Source: Clostridia bacterium | Lineage (GTDB): Bacteria > Bacillota_A > Clostridia > TANB77 > CAG-508 | NCBI GenBank assembly: GCA_022791475.1 | Contig: JAAVZD010000006.1 | Coordinates: 1-54,746 of the forward strand | Length of the DNA: 54,746 nt | Direction: 5' to 3' | In this document: positions 19,130-28,236 of the stretch, piece after piece | How positions within the stretch are numbered: the stretch's first letter is position 1 | Layout of the letters: each line of letters begins with the position of its first letter | Translations under genes and position numbers: made by a program | The notes under the pieces: generated by a model | Told to the model about the DNA's origin: nothing | The model's database searches: none | The model's input: the letters and a program-made list of their open reading frames with translations, nothing else

Positions 19130-19567
19130 ATGAAACTAGTAATTCAAAGAGTAACAAACGCAAGTGTTACAGTAGAAAATAACATAGTAGGGAAAATAGG
19201 AAAAGGCTTTTTAGTTCTTTTAGGGGTTGGACCAGAAGATACTGAAAAAGAAGCAGATTATCTAGTACAAAAACTAATTAAATTAAGAGTTTTTGAAGAC
19301 CAAAACGGAAAAATGAATTTAAGTCTAAAAGATATAGAAGGAGAACTTTTAATAGTATCTCAATTTACCCTATATGCAGACTGTACAGGAGGAAATAGAC
19401 CCAGCTTTACAAATGCCGCAAAACCAGAAAAAGCAAATAAATTATATGAATACTTTATACAAAAATGTAAAGAAGAGAATATAAAAGTAGAACATGGAAT
19501 TTTTGGAGCAGATATGAAAGTAGAACTTTTAAATGATGGACCTGTAACAATTATATTAGAAAAATAA
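19130..19567 (+). CDS. dtd: D-aminoacyl-tRNA deacylase
   Basis: The 145-residue enzyme hydrolyses D-aminoacyl-tRNAs (and glycyl-tRNA-Ala) in proofreading. It begins [15 protein letters not shown] and has the active-site [21 protein letters not shown] and the Gly-cisPro region [11 protein letters not shown] at the C terminus. Length and start agree with the family. It has no frame anomaly. Confidence 0.96.
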   Translation: MKLVIQRVTNASVTVENNIVGKIGKGFLVLLGVGPEDTEKEADYLVQKLIKLRVFEDQNGKMNLSLKDIEGELLIVSQFTLYADCTGGNRPSFTNAAKPEKANKLYEYFIQKCKEENIKVEHGIFGADMKVELLNDGPVTIILEK

Positions 19568-19659
19568 AAAAGTATTTACATTTAACATAAAGTATGATAT
19601 ATTATAAGCATTGAAACAAAATTAGAAATGTTTGCTTTTATTAAAGGAGGGTTATTATT

Positions 19660-19983
19660 ATGACTTTCAAAAGAGAATTAAGAAAATTTCGGAGAAATAG
19701 CAAAAAAAAGAAAAAGGATAAAGTAAAAAGGACAAAATATGAAAAGTTTTTAATTTCCGAATTCATTAAACAAAGAATAAGAAAAAAGGCTAGTGAAGGA
19801 GAAAAATCAGTAGTTTTCCCTATTGTTGGGCATGAAGTAATAAGAAATCCTAAAAATAATAACAATTGGATTTATATTGAAAAATCAGATTACATAGCAT
19901 TTGCTATTAAGAATTGTTTGAGGTATGAGTTAAAACAAGATTGGTATTATAAAGTGCCTAATAAAATTATTATTTTCTTTTAA
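19660..19983 (+). CDS. Small basic hypothetical protein
   Basis: This 107-residue product is extremely Lys/Arg-rich for its first 50 residues, then has HEVIRNPKNNNNWIYIEKSDYIAF. AAAGGAGG lies upstream. I do not recognise the family. It contains a CGG codon at 19690-19692 that must be read in frame, since a +1 shift there reaches TAA after a dozen codons. It converges with the minus-strand gene at 20015 on a shared terminator. Confidence 0.6.
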   Translation: MTFKRELRKFRRNSKKKKKDKVKRTKYEKFLISEFIKQRIRKKASEGEKSVVFPIVGHEVIRNPKNNNNWIYIEKSDYIAFAIKNCLRYELKQDWYYKVPNKIIIFF

Positions 19984-19987
19984 ATTA

Positions 19988-20019
19988 AAACACGTTAGAA
20001 AATTCTAACGTGTTTTAAT
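19988..20019 (+). terminator. Bidirectional terminator between convergent genes
   Basis: AAAACACGTTAGAA-AATTCTAACGTGTTTTA is a perfect hairpin with A and T flanks, suited to both convergent genes. Confidence 0.85.
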
Positions 20020-20311
20020 ATGGAAACCTCTCATACAAATACCTTATAATCTCATCAGCATTATTTCCAGTAACATTTATCAAAACATCTTCATCTATAC
20101 ATATCCACATATTTATTTTAAATTCATCTTTATTTTCAATAAAAGTACCTATTAAATCACTCATTTCAACAGGATTATCAAATTCTATTTGTAGTTCTAA
20201 TGTGTCATTATTTATATTTTTTAAAATTTCTTCTGTCGCCAAATAAAAGCTTTTTAAAAATCTATTAATTTCACCATTTATATTAGTATATAATCTAACA
20301 AAATTTCTCAT
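20015..20311 (-). CDS. Hypothetical protein
   Basis: The 98-residue acidic soluble protein starts MRNFVRLYTNINGEINRFL, with TTGTAGATTAGTTT-free upstream sequence and a GGAG ribosome site 6 bases before the ATG (minus strand). It has mixed helix and strand content, no membrane segment and no recognisable motif. Its stop overlaps the shared terminator. I do not recognise the family. Confidence 0.6.
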   Translation of the reverse strand: MRNFVRLYTNINGEINRFLKSFYLATEEILKNINNDTLELQIEFDNPVEMSDLIGTFIENKDEFKINMWICIDEDVLINVTGNNADEIIRYLYERFPY

Positions 20312-20460
20312 ACTAAAATTCTCCTTTTCTATATTGTAGAAATTTTTCGCTTTTTAATATTATTTAGTTTTGTTTTTATAACTATACTAGGAATAATTTT
20401 GAAATTTTTAATTCATACTATAAATAATTCGTTTATGTATATGAAAGGAAAATTTTTAAT

Positions 20461-21387
20461 ATGAAAAATAAAAAATATTTAATTTTGCTTATATGCGTTG
20501 TTATTATTTTATCAATTGTATTTGGAGTAGTAATGGTTTTCAGCAATAGTGGAGATGACACTACAAAAGATAAAATAAAAGAAGAAATATATTATATTGA
20601 AACTAAACTTTTAGGTATGCTCAATTCCCTTAATAATATACCATTTTCTAATTCTGTATTATTAGAACAAAATACAATAAAAGGTCAAGAAAAATCTAAC
20701 AATGGTTCTTCTGGTTCTTCTTCACAAGGTTCAGAAGAAAAGTCACAAGGAGGAGGATCCTCCTCATCCTCAGGTTCTTCAGGAGGAGAGTCATCTAATT
20801 CTTCAGAAAGTGGAGGAGATACAGATTATACAAAATATAATGTGCAAAACAAAAATATTCTAAATATAAAAGAAAATGAAATAGATTGGAACTATATAAA
20901 AAATACAGCCGAATTGTTACACACAAGTTGGACAACAATAATGATTGATTTACACAGTTTAAACATAAAAAATGATGATATATTATCATTTTCAAATAAT
21001 TTAGATGCGTTAATTTTAAATATTCAAAAAGAAGATAAAAGAAGCACATTAAATAGTTTAGCTAGTTTATATTCAATTATACCACTTTATATTAATCAAT
21101 ATTCTAACGACAATTATGAAGAAAATCTTGCATATACAAAAACTTATATCATCAACTCTTATGTATTGTTAGAAGATGACAAATGGGAAGATATGCAAGC
21201 AGAAGTTACAAAAGCACAAGAATATTTTAATCTTGTTATAAATTCTGTAAATACAAAAAGTTCACAAATATTTACAAATAAAACTTATATATTATTAAAT
21301 GAAATGAAAAACGCTATAAATTTAAAAGATAAAAAGTTATATTATATGAAATATAAAAATTTGATGGAAAATGTGATGAATATATAG
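20461..21387 (+). CDS. Membrane-anchored or secreted protein with Ser/Gly-rich linker
   Basis: The 308-residue protein has an N-terminal membrane segment (about 5-27). A low-complexity linker of Ser, Gly and Glu follows at about 80-122 (NNGSSGSSSQGSEEKSQGGG and similar). The C-terminal domain of about 180 residues looks helical, with repeated LNSLASLYSIIPLYINQY-type hydrophobic periodicity. It is probably displayed outside the membrane. I do not recognise the domain. It ends about 6 bases before the RNase P promoter. Confidence 0.7.
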   Translation: MKNKKYLILLICVVIILSIVFGVVMVFSNSGDDTTKDKIKEEIYYIETKLLGMLNSLNNIPFSNSVLLEQNTIKGQEKSNNGSSGSSSQGSEEKSQGGGSSSSSGSSGGESSNSSESGGDTDYTKYNVQNKNILNIKENEIDWNYIKNTAELLHTSWTTIMIDLHSLNIKNDDILSFSNNLDALILNIQKEDKRSTLNSLASLYSIIPLYINQYSNDNYEENLAYTKTYIINSYVLLEDDKWEDMQAEVTKAQEYFNLVINSVNTKSSQIFTNKTYILLNEMKNAINLKDKKLYYMKYKNLMENVMNI

Positions 21388-21392
21388 TTTAT

Positions 21393-21421
21393 TTGACTTT
21401 TAATTAAAAATATATTAAAAT
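21393..21421 (+). promoter_or_regulatory. rnpB promoter
   Basis: TTGACT (21393-21398) and TAAAAT (21416-21421) are spaced 17 bases and end about 10 bases before the expected 5' end of RNase P RNA. Confidence 0.75.
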
Positions 21422-21430
21422 AAGAATTGT

Positions 21431-21776
21431 AAGTAAATTGAATAGTCGCGTATAGCAAGGTCGAAAGACAGCGTACGAGGAAAGTCCGGGCTCCACAGAG
21501 CAAAGATGCAAGATAACGTCTTGTGAGGGAAACCTTAAGGAAAGTGCAACAGAAAATAACCGCCTAAAATTTAGGTAAGGATGAAAAGGCGAGGTAAGAG
21601 CTCACCGCTTCTATGGTGACATAGAGGGCATATGTAAACCCCATCTGGAGCAACACCGTAAAAAGGAAGGCTAAGACTGCTCGTCATCTTCTAAACATGG
21701 TGGCTTTGAGCTGTATAGTGATATACAGAGTAGATAAATGACTATTCACGACAGAACCCGGCTTACAGATTTGCTT
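21431..21776 (+). ncRNA. rnpB: RNase P RNA
   Basis: This is the catalytic RNA that trims the 5' leader of tRNAs. It has the conserved core GAGGAAAGTCCGGGCTCC (21477-21494) and the 3' ACAGAACCCGGCTTACAGA (21751-21769), the two strands of the P4 region. The ends AAGTAAAT and ATTTGCTT pair as helix P1 and fix the boundaries. At about 345 bases it fits the bacterial form. A terminator follows. Confidence 0.95.
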
Positions 21777-21786
21777 ATATAAATAT

Positions 21787-21820
21787 GAAAAAAGATAGGT
21801 AAAAGCCTATCTTTTTTCAT
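21787..21820 (+). terminator. rnpB terminator
   Basis: AAAAAAGATAGG-taaaag-CCTATCTTTTTTC hairpin with a T run just after the RNase P RNA. Confidence 0.85.
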
Positions 21821-21889
21821 ATTTTTATGTTATAATATCTAATATGTTATAGATACTAATAAACCGATTTTAATTAAAGGAGGTAAAAA

Positions 21890-22462
21890 ATGAGTGAAAA
21901 ACAATTAACTTGTAAGGATTATTGGGGAGACACAATAAAAGTAGGAAGATTGGTAGAATCAGTTTCAGATCCTTTAATAAGGGGAAAAGTAGTAGCAATT
22001 AATAAAGTAAATAATAAAAATTTGATTGTAATTGCAAATCTAGACGGCTATAAGGAAAATATTGACCCAAAAGATTGTTATATCTACTTAGCTACTAGAG
22101 AGAAAGTAAGACAACATGCAAAAAAATGGGTAGAAAAAGACATGAAGAACAAAAAGCATACATATATTCAATATAAAGCTTTAGGAGAAGTGCAAATTGC
22201 AGAAGGAATGGTACTTATACCAGCATTTGAGAGTATAAATATTTATTATTATGTTGAAAAAGATGAAAAAACAAAAAAATATTATTTACAATGTTTTTTT
22301 GATGCTCGAAGTATGGATATTAGTGTATTAGAGATAACAGAAAGCATAGAGAAAGTTAGTGAATGTTTTGAGGTTGCAGTTTATGCAAATGGAATACCAC
22401 TGTTCAAAGAAGATTTTGAATTTGACACATTGGAAGATCTAATTAGATGTTACAAAGGATGA
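21890..22462 (+). CDS. Hypothetical protein
   Basis: The soluble 190-residue protein starts MSEKQLTCKDYWGDTIKVGR. The first 65 residues (RGKVVAINKVNNKNLIVIAN) resemble a small beta-barrel, while the remainder is mixed. No membrane segment is seen. It has a strong AAAGGAGG site and a strong terminator of its own, so it is a single-gene unit. I do not recognise the family. Confidence 0.65.
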   Translation: MSEKQLTCKDYWGDTIKVGRLVESVSDPLIRGKVVAINKVNNKNLIVIANLDGYKENIDPKDCYIYLATREKVRQHAKKWVEKDMKNKKHTYIQYKALGEVQIAEGMVLIPAFESINIYYYVEKDEKTKKYYLQCFFDARSMDISVLEITESIEKVSECFEVAVYANGIPLFKEDFEFDTLEDLIRCYKG

Positions 22463-22467
22463 ATAAT

Positions 22468-22511
22468 AATTTAGGGTGGAAAACTTTCAAAGTTTTCTAC
22501 CCTAAATTATT
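22468..22511 (+). terminator. Long terminator hairpin
   Basis: TAATTTAGGGTGGAAAACTTT-caa-AGTTTTCTACCCTAAATTA is a stem of about 20 pairs with one mismatch directly after the preceding gene. The stretch to 22663 beyond it is AT-rich and shows no convincing gene. Confidence 0.8.
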
Positions 22512-22663
22512 AATATTCATCTCAAATTGCATTTTCTTTATCTATTTTAATGTTAATTAATGTAAAAATTTACTTTCTACACCTATTTTTGATACTTTTT
22601 CTGACAGTATTTCATTTACAATACCTCCATTTAAAAAAATATAGCAATGATAGAGTATATAAA

Positions 22664-23571
22664 TTAAAAGCTGATTAATTTATTTAGATCTTTTGAAAAA
22701 TTAGTTGAAAATGTCATATTTTGTTTTGTAATAGGATGTATAAATGAAACTTTATAACTATGTAATGCTTGCCTGTTAATTAAACTAGTATTGCCACCAT
22801 ACAAATCATCTCCTAAAAGTGGATGACCAATATGAGACATATGTACACGAATTTGATGTGTCCTACCAGTTTCTAATTTGCATTGTACAACTGAAAACTT
22901 AATTCCGCTTATTTTGTCTTTCTTCTAATACTTCATAATGAGTGATAGAGGGACTACCGTGTATTACATACACATCTTTCAATAATGCTACCTTCTTTTC
23001 GTCCAATAGGCATATTAATAGTGCCAATTTTTTCGTTATCATTAAAAAAGCCTTCTACAATAGCAATATATTCTTTAATAAAAGTACCAGATTTCATTTG
23101 CTTAATCAAAGCTTCTTGAATATATTCATTTTTAGCAAAAACAACTAAACCAGAAGTATCTTTATCAATACGGTTAACAGGTCTAATTTTCTTATTTAAA
23201 CCTATAGAATCAAAATAAAACTTAATACCAGAAGATAAACTATCTTCATAATGTAAAATGGAAGGGTGAACAGGAATACCAGCACATTTATTTACAATTA
23301 AAAGCCATTCATCTTCATACACAATATCCAAACACATTTGCTTAGAAACAATATTAGAGTTATCTTCAGCATAATAAAAAGAAACACTTATCTTATCATT
23401 AACACCCACATTTTGATAAACAAAAGCTGGCAAACCATTCAAAAAAATGGCATTCTCTCTTTTCAAAGTAATAAGCAACCTATGTGAAATATGTAGGCAA
23501 GAAATAAGAATATCCTTAACACTCTTACCATTATCATTATTTGTAACAACATATTCTAACTTCATATACAT
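22664..23571 (-). CDS. RluA-family pseudouridine synthase, with two +1 sites
   Basis: The enzyme isomerises uridine in rRNA or tRNA. Start MYMKLEYVV, then the catalytic RIDKDTSGLVVFAKN. The literal frame stops after CVCNT. Extra C bases on the coding strand at 22959 (ACA-C-GGT) and 22907 (AAG-C-GGA) account for this. Removing both gives NTGSPSITHYEVLEERQNKG and IKFSVVQCKLETGRTHQIRV, the canonical RluA C-terminal motifs, and a stop at 22664 (302 codons). It could be RluD-like, but the exact target cannot be told. Confidence 0.88.
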
Positions 23572-23579
23572 ACACCTCG

Positions 23580-23632
23580 TACGATAGGGACGGTCATTTT
23601 CCTTGCTAATTCGGAACGTTTGGGGACACTCC
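23580..23632 (+). repeat. GGGACGGTC/GGGGACACTCC palindromic element fragment
   Basis: GATAGGGACGGTCATTTTCC and GGAACGTTTGGGGACACTCC lie between the two minus-strand genes. They resemble the arms of the GGGGACnGTCCCC element family, here degenerate. Confidence 0.4.
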
Positions 23633-23646
23633 TTAATAAAAATATT

Positions 23647-24118
23647 TTAATAAATAATTTTATTTTCTTTTTGATATTTCTCAAATGTCTCAATACACTC
23701 ATCTCTATCAATCTGTTTCAAACTAATTAAATCTTTTTCATTTCCTTTTAAATATTCATAAATCAAATCATCTCGAAAGCCAATATTCCCAGCATCTTCA
23801 CGAGTACAAGCATAATATATTTCTTTTATATTTGACCAAATTATTGCAGATAAACACATAGGGCATGGTTCACATGAAGTATATAGTACATAATTTGATA
23901 AATCATAAGTGCCTAGCTTTTTACATGCATTTCTTATAGCTGTTACTTCAGCATGTGCGGTTGGATCATTATTTTTTAGAACTTGATTATTTCCGAGTAG
24001 CTATTATATTTCCATTTTTATCAGTAATAACAGCACCAAAAGGACCTCCTTCATTTAAATGCATTCCATTTTCAGCCATTTCCTTTGCAATTTTCATATA
24101 TTCATTCATTTTATTCAT
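23647..24118 (-). CDS. guaD: Guanine deaminase-like enzyme, with one +1 site
   Basis: This cytidine/deoxycytidylate-deaminase-fold enzyme probably deaminates guanine to xanthine. Motifs read GGPFGAVI, the zinc ligands in NDPTAHAEVTAIR and YTSCEPCPMC, and GFRDDLIY near the end, all as in B. subtilis-type GuaD. An extra C on the coding strand at 23995 (ACT-C-GGA) breaks the frame between IIAT and NNQVLKN. Omitting it restores the glycine and a 157-codon protein. The literal frame leaves only the C-terminal half with a start. ATG 24118 or 24109 could be the start. Confidence 0.83.
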
Positions 24119-24132
24119 TACTCCTTTATTTT

Positions 24133-24198
24133 TTTATATTCTTAGGAAAATCATACACAATAATAGTGAGTTTTCTTTAAAAATTTTATTCTTGTTTT
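24133..24198 (+). repeat. Intergenic repeat pair, copy A (AGGAAAATCATACACAATAA)
   Basis: Shares TTATATTCTnAGGAAAATCA and TACACAATAATAGTGAG, plus the ending AAAATTTTATTCTTGTT, with 27179-27292. This copy is about 50 bases shorter. It lies upstream of the deaminase start. No other signal is seen up to the next gene at 24312. Confidence 0.7.
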
Positions 24199-24311
24199 TG
24201 TATATATGAATATTTTAACACAAAAATTATAAAATATCTATAAATTAAAAAAATTCAAATTGATAATTAATAATAAATGTGATATAAAATTAAAAAAGGA
24301 GAGATAATAAT

Positions 24312-25232
24312 ATGATAGAAGAATTTAATTTTAAATCATGTACAAGAAAAGACATTTATGCTAAAAAATGGTATGATGAGGAAAAAAGTGAATATAAGGC
24401 TGTAGTTCAGTTGGTACATGGAATGGAAGAACATATTGGTAGATATGATGAGTTTGCTTCATTTTTAGCAAGCAATGGTTTTATTGTTGTTGGCCATGAC
24501 CATTTAGGACATGGTAAAACTGCAAAAACAGATGAGGAATTAGGATTTTTTACTAATACAAATGGATGGTTTTGTTTAACAAAAGATATTCATATTTTAC
24601 AAAATAAAATAAAAAATGAATATCCAAATTTGCCATATATTATTATGGGGCATAGTATGGGGTCATTACTTACAAGAACATACCTTACTTTATATGATGA
24701 TAACTTAAATGGAGCTATTATAACAGGTACAAGTGGGCAAAAAGCAGGTTTATTAACAGGAAGTATACTTGCTAAATTAATTGTAATGTTTAAAGGTAAA
24801 AAATATAAAAGCAAGTTATTAGCATCAGCCGTAACTGGTTCTTTTAATAGAGAATTTAAGCCAAATAAAACACCAGTTGACTGGACAACAAGTGATGAAA
24901 AGATAATAGAAGAACATATAAAAGACACAAACCCAAATTGCAAATTTACAGCAAGTAGTTATTTAGAATTGTTTAAAGGAAGTATGTATTTAAATAAAAA
25001 GAAAAATATAGAAAAAACACCAAATATTCCTATTCTAATTTTCTCAGGAGAAAAAGACCCAGTTGGAGAAAATGGAAAAGGAGTAAAACGTGTATATGAT
25101 ATGCTAAAAGAAGTAGGAAAGGAAGATGTTACTTTAAAATTATTTCCTAATGGAAGGCATGAGATGCTAAATGAGGTAAATAGAGAGGAAGTTTTTGAAT
25201 TTGTTTTAGAGTGGATAAAGAGCAAAATATAA
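24312..25232 (+). CDS. Alpha/beta hydrolase (monoacylglycerol lipase-like)
   Basis: The 306-residue soluble enzyme has the oxyanion stretch VVQLVHGMEEHIGRY, the nucleophile elbow GHSMGS (Ser at about 119), IFSGEKDPVG with the acid Asp, and the His in PNGRHEMLNE. This is the layout of the serine aminopeptidase S33/monoacylglycerol lipase group, which cleaves fatty-acid esters. The exact substrate is unknown. GGAG lies 10 bases before the start. It stands alone. Confidence 0.88.
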   Translation: MIEEFNFKSCTRKDIYAKKWYDEEKSEYKAVVQLVHGMEEHIGRYDEFASFLASNGFIVVGHDHLGHGKTAKTDEELGFFTNTNGWFCLTKDIHILQNKIKNEYPNLPYIIMGHSMGSLLTRTYLTLYDDNLNGAIITGTSGQKAGLLTGSILAKLIVMFKGKKYKSKLLASAVTGSFNREFKPNKTPVDWTTSDEKIIEEHIKDTNPNCKFTASSYLELFKGSMYLNKKKNIEKTPNIPILIFSGEKDPVGENGKGVKRVYDMLKEVGKEDVTLKLFPNGRHEMLNEVNREEVFEFVLEWIKSKI

Positions 25233-25335
25233 AATTTGGAAAAAAGTTCCTACTGCGCAAAAACTTTCTAAACTAAAAACAAGAAAATTTGAAATAATAT
25301 TTACTATAAAATATAAAAAAAGGAGGAAATTTTTT

Positions 25336-26352
25336 ATGAAAAAAATAGTAAATATAATTGCAATTTTTCTTGTTTTATTTTTACTAACATTTACAGCTAA
25401 AATTTATGCAGCAACTTTAAATAATTTAGATATTACAACAACTAAACAGACAGTACATCCAGGAGAAACTGTAACCCTAAATGTTGCATTTGGGCAAAAC
25501 ATGGGTGCATATACAGTAAATGTAGATTATGACGAAAACTTATTAGAATACGTATCAGCAGAAGGTGGAACAGCAAATAATACAGGCTCTAAAGTTATAC
25601 TAACATACTATTACAATGCAGGAGGAACTGAAGCACCACGTAATAGTGCAAGCGTTACTTTTAAAGCAAAAGAAGGAATAATAACTACAAATCCTACTGA
25701 CTTAAGTATTACATTAACAGGTTTAGGCGACCCAGATGCAAACCCTATTGATGATATTACAGTTCCTATTATTAAAAATTTAATTGTAGAACCAGTATAT
25801 GTAGATTATGACATTAGCCTTAATTATACAGGAGAAATAATACCAAAAGAAGAAAAGAATATGGAAATAGTTATATCAAGTACTATGGGTAAAAGTTATG
25901 AACACACAAGAATAATAGCAGAAGCAGTAACTCCAAATGGAGAAAGTGTACAACTTCTTGCAACAGATAGCCAAAGTTTAGAACATGACATTATTCAAAG
26001 TGGATGGGGAAGCGCAGATGGAGATACAATAGGTGGAAAAGATGTAGTTAAAAAGTTGCAAGCAAGAGGTATATTTAGCGGTTATGGAGATTATTCTATT
26101 ACTTTAAAACTAATAGATAGGGACAATAGTGATAGTGTTATTGCTAGCAAAACTTTTTCAATTTCTGTAAAAGAAAAACCAGCTGAAATAGTGCCACCAG
26201 CAGAGGAAGAAGTACCACCAGTAGAAGAGAATAAACCTCAACAAGAAACGCCAAGTACTCTACCAAAAACAGGTAATACAATATATTTAAGTATATTACC
26301 AATAGTAGCAATATTAATAATAGCATATGTAGCATTAAGAAAGAAAAAATAA
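25336..26352 (+). CDS. Cohesin-domain surface protein with LPXTG wall anchor
   Basis: The 338-residue exported protein has a signal peptide (about 1-27) and a cohesin-like beta-sandwich (about 30-155, with VHPGETVTLNV and NVDYDENLLEYVSAEG). A second beta domain follows (about 160-275), then a Pro/Glu-rich wall spacer and the sorting signal LPKTG at about 309 before a hydrophobic helix and RKKK tail. A sortase gene follows 113 bases later. The cohesin probably holds dockerin-bearing proteins such as the hydrolase at 28496. The cohesin call comes from motif and fold pattern. Confidence 0.85.
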   Translation: MKKIVNIIAIFLVLFLLTFTAKIYAATLNNLDITTTKQTVHPGETVTLNVAFGQNMGAYTVNVDYDENLLEYVSAEGGTANNTGSKVILTYYYNAGGTEAPRNSASVTFKAKEGIITTNPTDLSITLTGLGDPDANPIDDITVPIIKNLIVEPVYVDYDISLNYTGEIIPKEEKNMEIVISSTMGKSYEHTRIIAEAVTPNGESVQLLATDSQSLEHDIIQSGWGSADGDTIGGKDVVKKLQARGIFSGYGDYSITLKLIDRDNSDSVIASKTFSISVKEKPAEIVPPAEEEVPPVEENKPQQETPSTLPKTGNTIYLSILPIVAILIIAYVALRKKK

Positions 26353-26377
26353 CATTTATATATTAATTAAAAAAGTT

Positions 26378-26432
26378 GATTGTAGGGGTCGCCACCTTAT
26401 GAAGCGACCCATTACTTCAACAAATTGCTAAA
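26378..26432 (+). repeat. Intergenic TGTAGGGGTCGCC repeat, copy 7
   Basis: GATTGTAGGGGTCGCCACCT then GCGACCC and ACTTCAACAAATTGCTAAAA. It shares the first half with copy 6 and lies between the LPXTG protein and its sortase. Confidence 0.6.
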
Positions 26433-26465
26433 AAAATCATATAACTTCTATTTAGGAGGTTTAAA

Positions 26466-27095
26466 ATGGGAAAAAGAGAATTAAGAAGGAAAAAGAAAAA
26501 AGATAAAATAAAAAGTAAAATTAGAATTGCCATTTTAGGAATTCTTTTTTGTATTATAATATATGTGGGGCTTGGCATTTATAAAGAAAATAAAATCAAA
26601 TTAGTAGAAGGAAATAAACCAGTAGTAGAAAAAGTAGCAGAAGAAATACCACTTGTGCCAGTTATTCCAGTAGAGATAGAAATTCTGCCAAAAACATATA
26701 TGGATTATGAAGTTATTGCAAAATTAGAAATTCCAAAAATAAATTTAGAAACTAATGTACTTAAAGATTATACAACTGATGGAATGAAAGTTTGCTCTTC
26801 AAAATTCTTTGGACCTGAACCTAATGAGGTAGGAAACTTTTGCATTGCGGGTCATAACTATGACCAAGAAAATATGTTTAATCATTTAATAAATTTAGAA
26901 AAAGGGGATGAACTATACTTGACAGATAATAAAAATGGAAAAGTTACTTATAGTATATATGATATATATAGAGTAAAACCTCAAAATACAGCACCAATAG
27001 GACAAGAAACTAATGGAAATAAAATAGTTACTTTAATTACATGTGTTAATTATTCAAGGAGTAGACTTATTGTACAAGCAATTGCAAATAAGTAG
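26466..27095 (+). CDS. Sortase
   Basis: This 209-residue membrane-bound transpeptidase has a basic N terminus, a membrane helix (about 22-40), then the sortase barrel. The catalytic His lies in NFCIAGHNYD, the Cys in TLITC and the Arg in NYSRSRLIVQA near the end. It anchors LPXTG proteins to peptidoglycan. Sequence around TLITC and the short length suggest class D or E rather than housekeeping class A. Its adjacent substrate is the cohesin-LPKTG protein. Confidence 0.9.
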   Translation: MGKRELRRKKKKDKIKSKIRIAILGILFCIIIYVGLGIYKENKIKLVEGNKPVVEKVAEEIPLVPVIPVEIEILPKTYMDYEVIAKLEIPKINLETNVLKDYTTDGMKVCSSKFFGPEPNEVGNFCIAGHNYDQENMFNHLINLEKGDELYLTDNKNGKVTYSIYDIYRVKPQNTAPIGQETNGNKIVTLITCVNYSRSRLIVQAIANK

Positions 27096-27178
27096 AATAT
27101 ACTACAATATAAACAACAAGTAAAAAATAAGATAAGAAATTTAAAATGTGAAATAGTCACAAATAAATAGCTTATCTT

Positions 27179-27292
27179 TTTTATATTCTAAGGAAAATCA
27201 TACACAATAATAGTGAGTCTCTTTAGAAAAAATTATGGAAAAATAAAATGTTTTAAGTGGCAAAGCCATATAAGAAAATTTTATTCTTGTTA
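27179..27292 (+). repeat. Intergenic repeat pair, copy B (AGGAAAATCATACACAATAA)
   Basis: This is the longer member of the pair with 24133-24198. It carries about 48 extra bases (ATTATGGAAAAATAAAATG... CAAAGCCATATAAG) before the shared AAAATTTTATTCTTGTT end. It lies between the convergent sortase and nuclease-family genes. Confidence 0.7.
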
Positions 27293-27327
27293 TTATTAAT
27301 TGTTTAGTATTTTAAATTAGAATTAAA

Positions 27328-28236
27328 TTACAATTTTTCAATTTCTTCTTTACTTAATTTAGTTATTTTTTGAATCTCTTCATTTGTATAATTTTGATTT
27401 TTCATTTCTTTTGCTATTTCAAGTTGCTGTTGTTGTGAACCTTGTTCAATACCTTGCTCAATACCCTGTTCAAGACCTTGTTCAATACCTTCTTTAATAC
27501 CTTTCTCAAAGCCATCTTTAATTCCTTGCTCCAAACCACGGTCATAGCCTGTTTTAACTAAATTATTTTGATCTAATACATATTTCTCACGTAAATCTGC
27601 TAAATATCTTTCGCGTTCATCTTTGCTTATTTCTTCTAAAACTTTTTTAGCTTTTTTTAAAGGTTCTTCTACATTACTCATATCAATATCACCTGACTTT
27701 ATTATAAAATTTACCCAAGTATCTAATTTTTTACCTTCTGAGTATTTTTTTACCTTAGGCATTTCTATTATATAAATTTCAAGTGAATCTGTCAAGATTG
27801 AATCACAATAATCTTGTTCACGAAAATTCCATTTAGTCATGTATTTCTCAATATTTTTAAGACTTTTAATATCAAAGTCTGTAAATAAAATAGCGATGCA
27901 TTTATTAGCTTCAAAATAGTTATGTCCTTTTTTTATATTTTGACTATACATTTTGCTTAAATAAAATAAAATTCTTTTCTCAATATTGTTTTGATCAACT
28001 AGTTGCATTTCAATATCACAATCAATTGAATCATTAATTCTAGCACGTATATCAATAATTCCAAGCTTATCATCTAATAAGTCAGCCTCAATAATTTTAT
28101 TACAATCAAGAACAACTTGAGAAACTTCTTCTTCTAATATAGAATTTAATAGACCTTTGGTAATTTCTTCGTTTCCAACAAATCCAAAGATACGCTTAAA
28201 TGTATAATCATTTTTTAATTCTAATAAATCTATAAT
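27328..28236 (-). CDS. Rpn/PD-(D/E)XK nuclease-family transposase-like protein
   Basis: The coding frame extends well upstream of the first ATG (28008). It runs through DLLELKNDYTFKRIFGFVGN and the nuclease core GIIDIRARIND...DCDIEMQ (Asp and ExQ catalytic residues), and then the family's C-terminal EQGIEQGIEQG-type repeats. About 303 codons in total. No ATG, GTG or TTG opens this frame. With AAAGGAG upstream, the best start is ATT at 28236. The off-frame ATG at 28241 leads to a stop after three codons, so either a rare start or a one-base deletion at the start applies. Such proteins are recombination-linked nucleases. Confidence 0.75.
   Translation of the reverse strand: MIDLLELKNDYTFKRIFGFVGNEEITKGLLNSILEEEVSQVVLDCNKIIEADLLDDKLGIIDIRARINDSIDCDIEMQLVDQNNIEKRILFYLSKMYSQNIKKGHNYFEANKCIAILFTDFDIKSLKNIEKYMTKWNFREQDYCDSILTDSLEIYIIEMPKVKKYSEGKKLDTWVNFIIKSGDIDMSNVEEPLKKAKKVLEEISKDERERYLADLREKYVLDQNNLVKTGYDRGLEQGIKDGFEKGIKEGIEQGLEQGIEQGIEQGSQQQQLEIAKEMKNQNYTNEEIQKITKLSKEEIEKL

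Noticed and set aside
22512..22663. Short minus-strand frame (EILSEKVSKIGVESKF) as a gene fragment
   Set aside because: Too short, without a clear start or a recognised family; left as unexplained AT-rich sequence.
27421..27560. Tandem DNA repeat in the nuclease-family gene as a CRISPR or satellite
   Set aside because: It encodes the EQGIEQG-type C-terminal repeats typical of this protein family.
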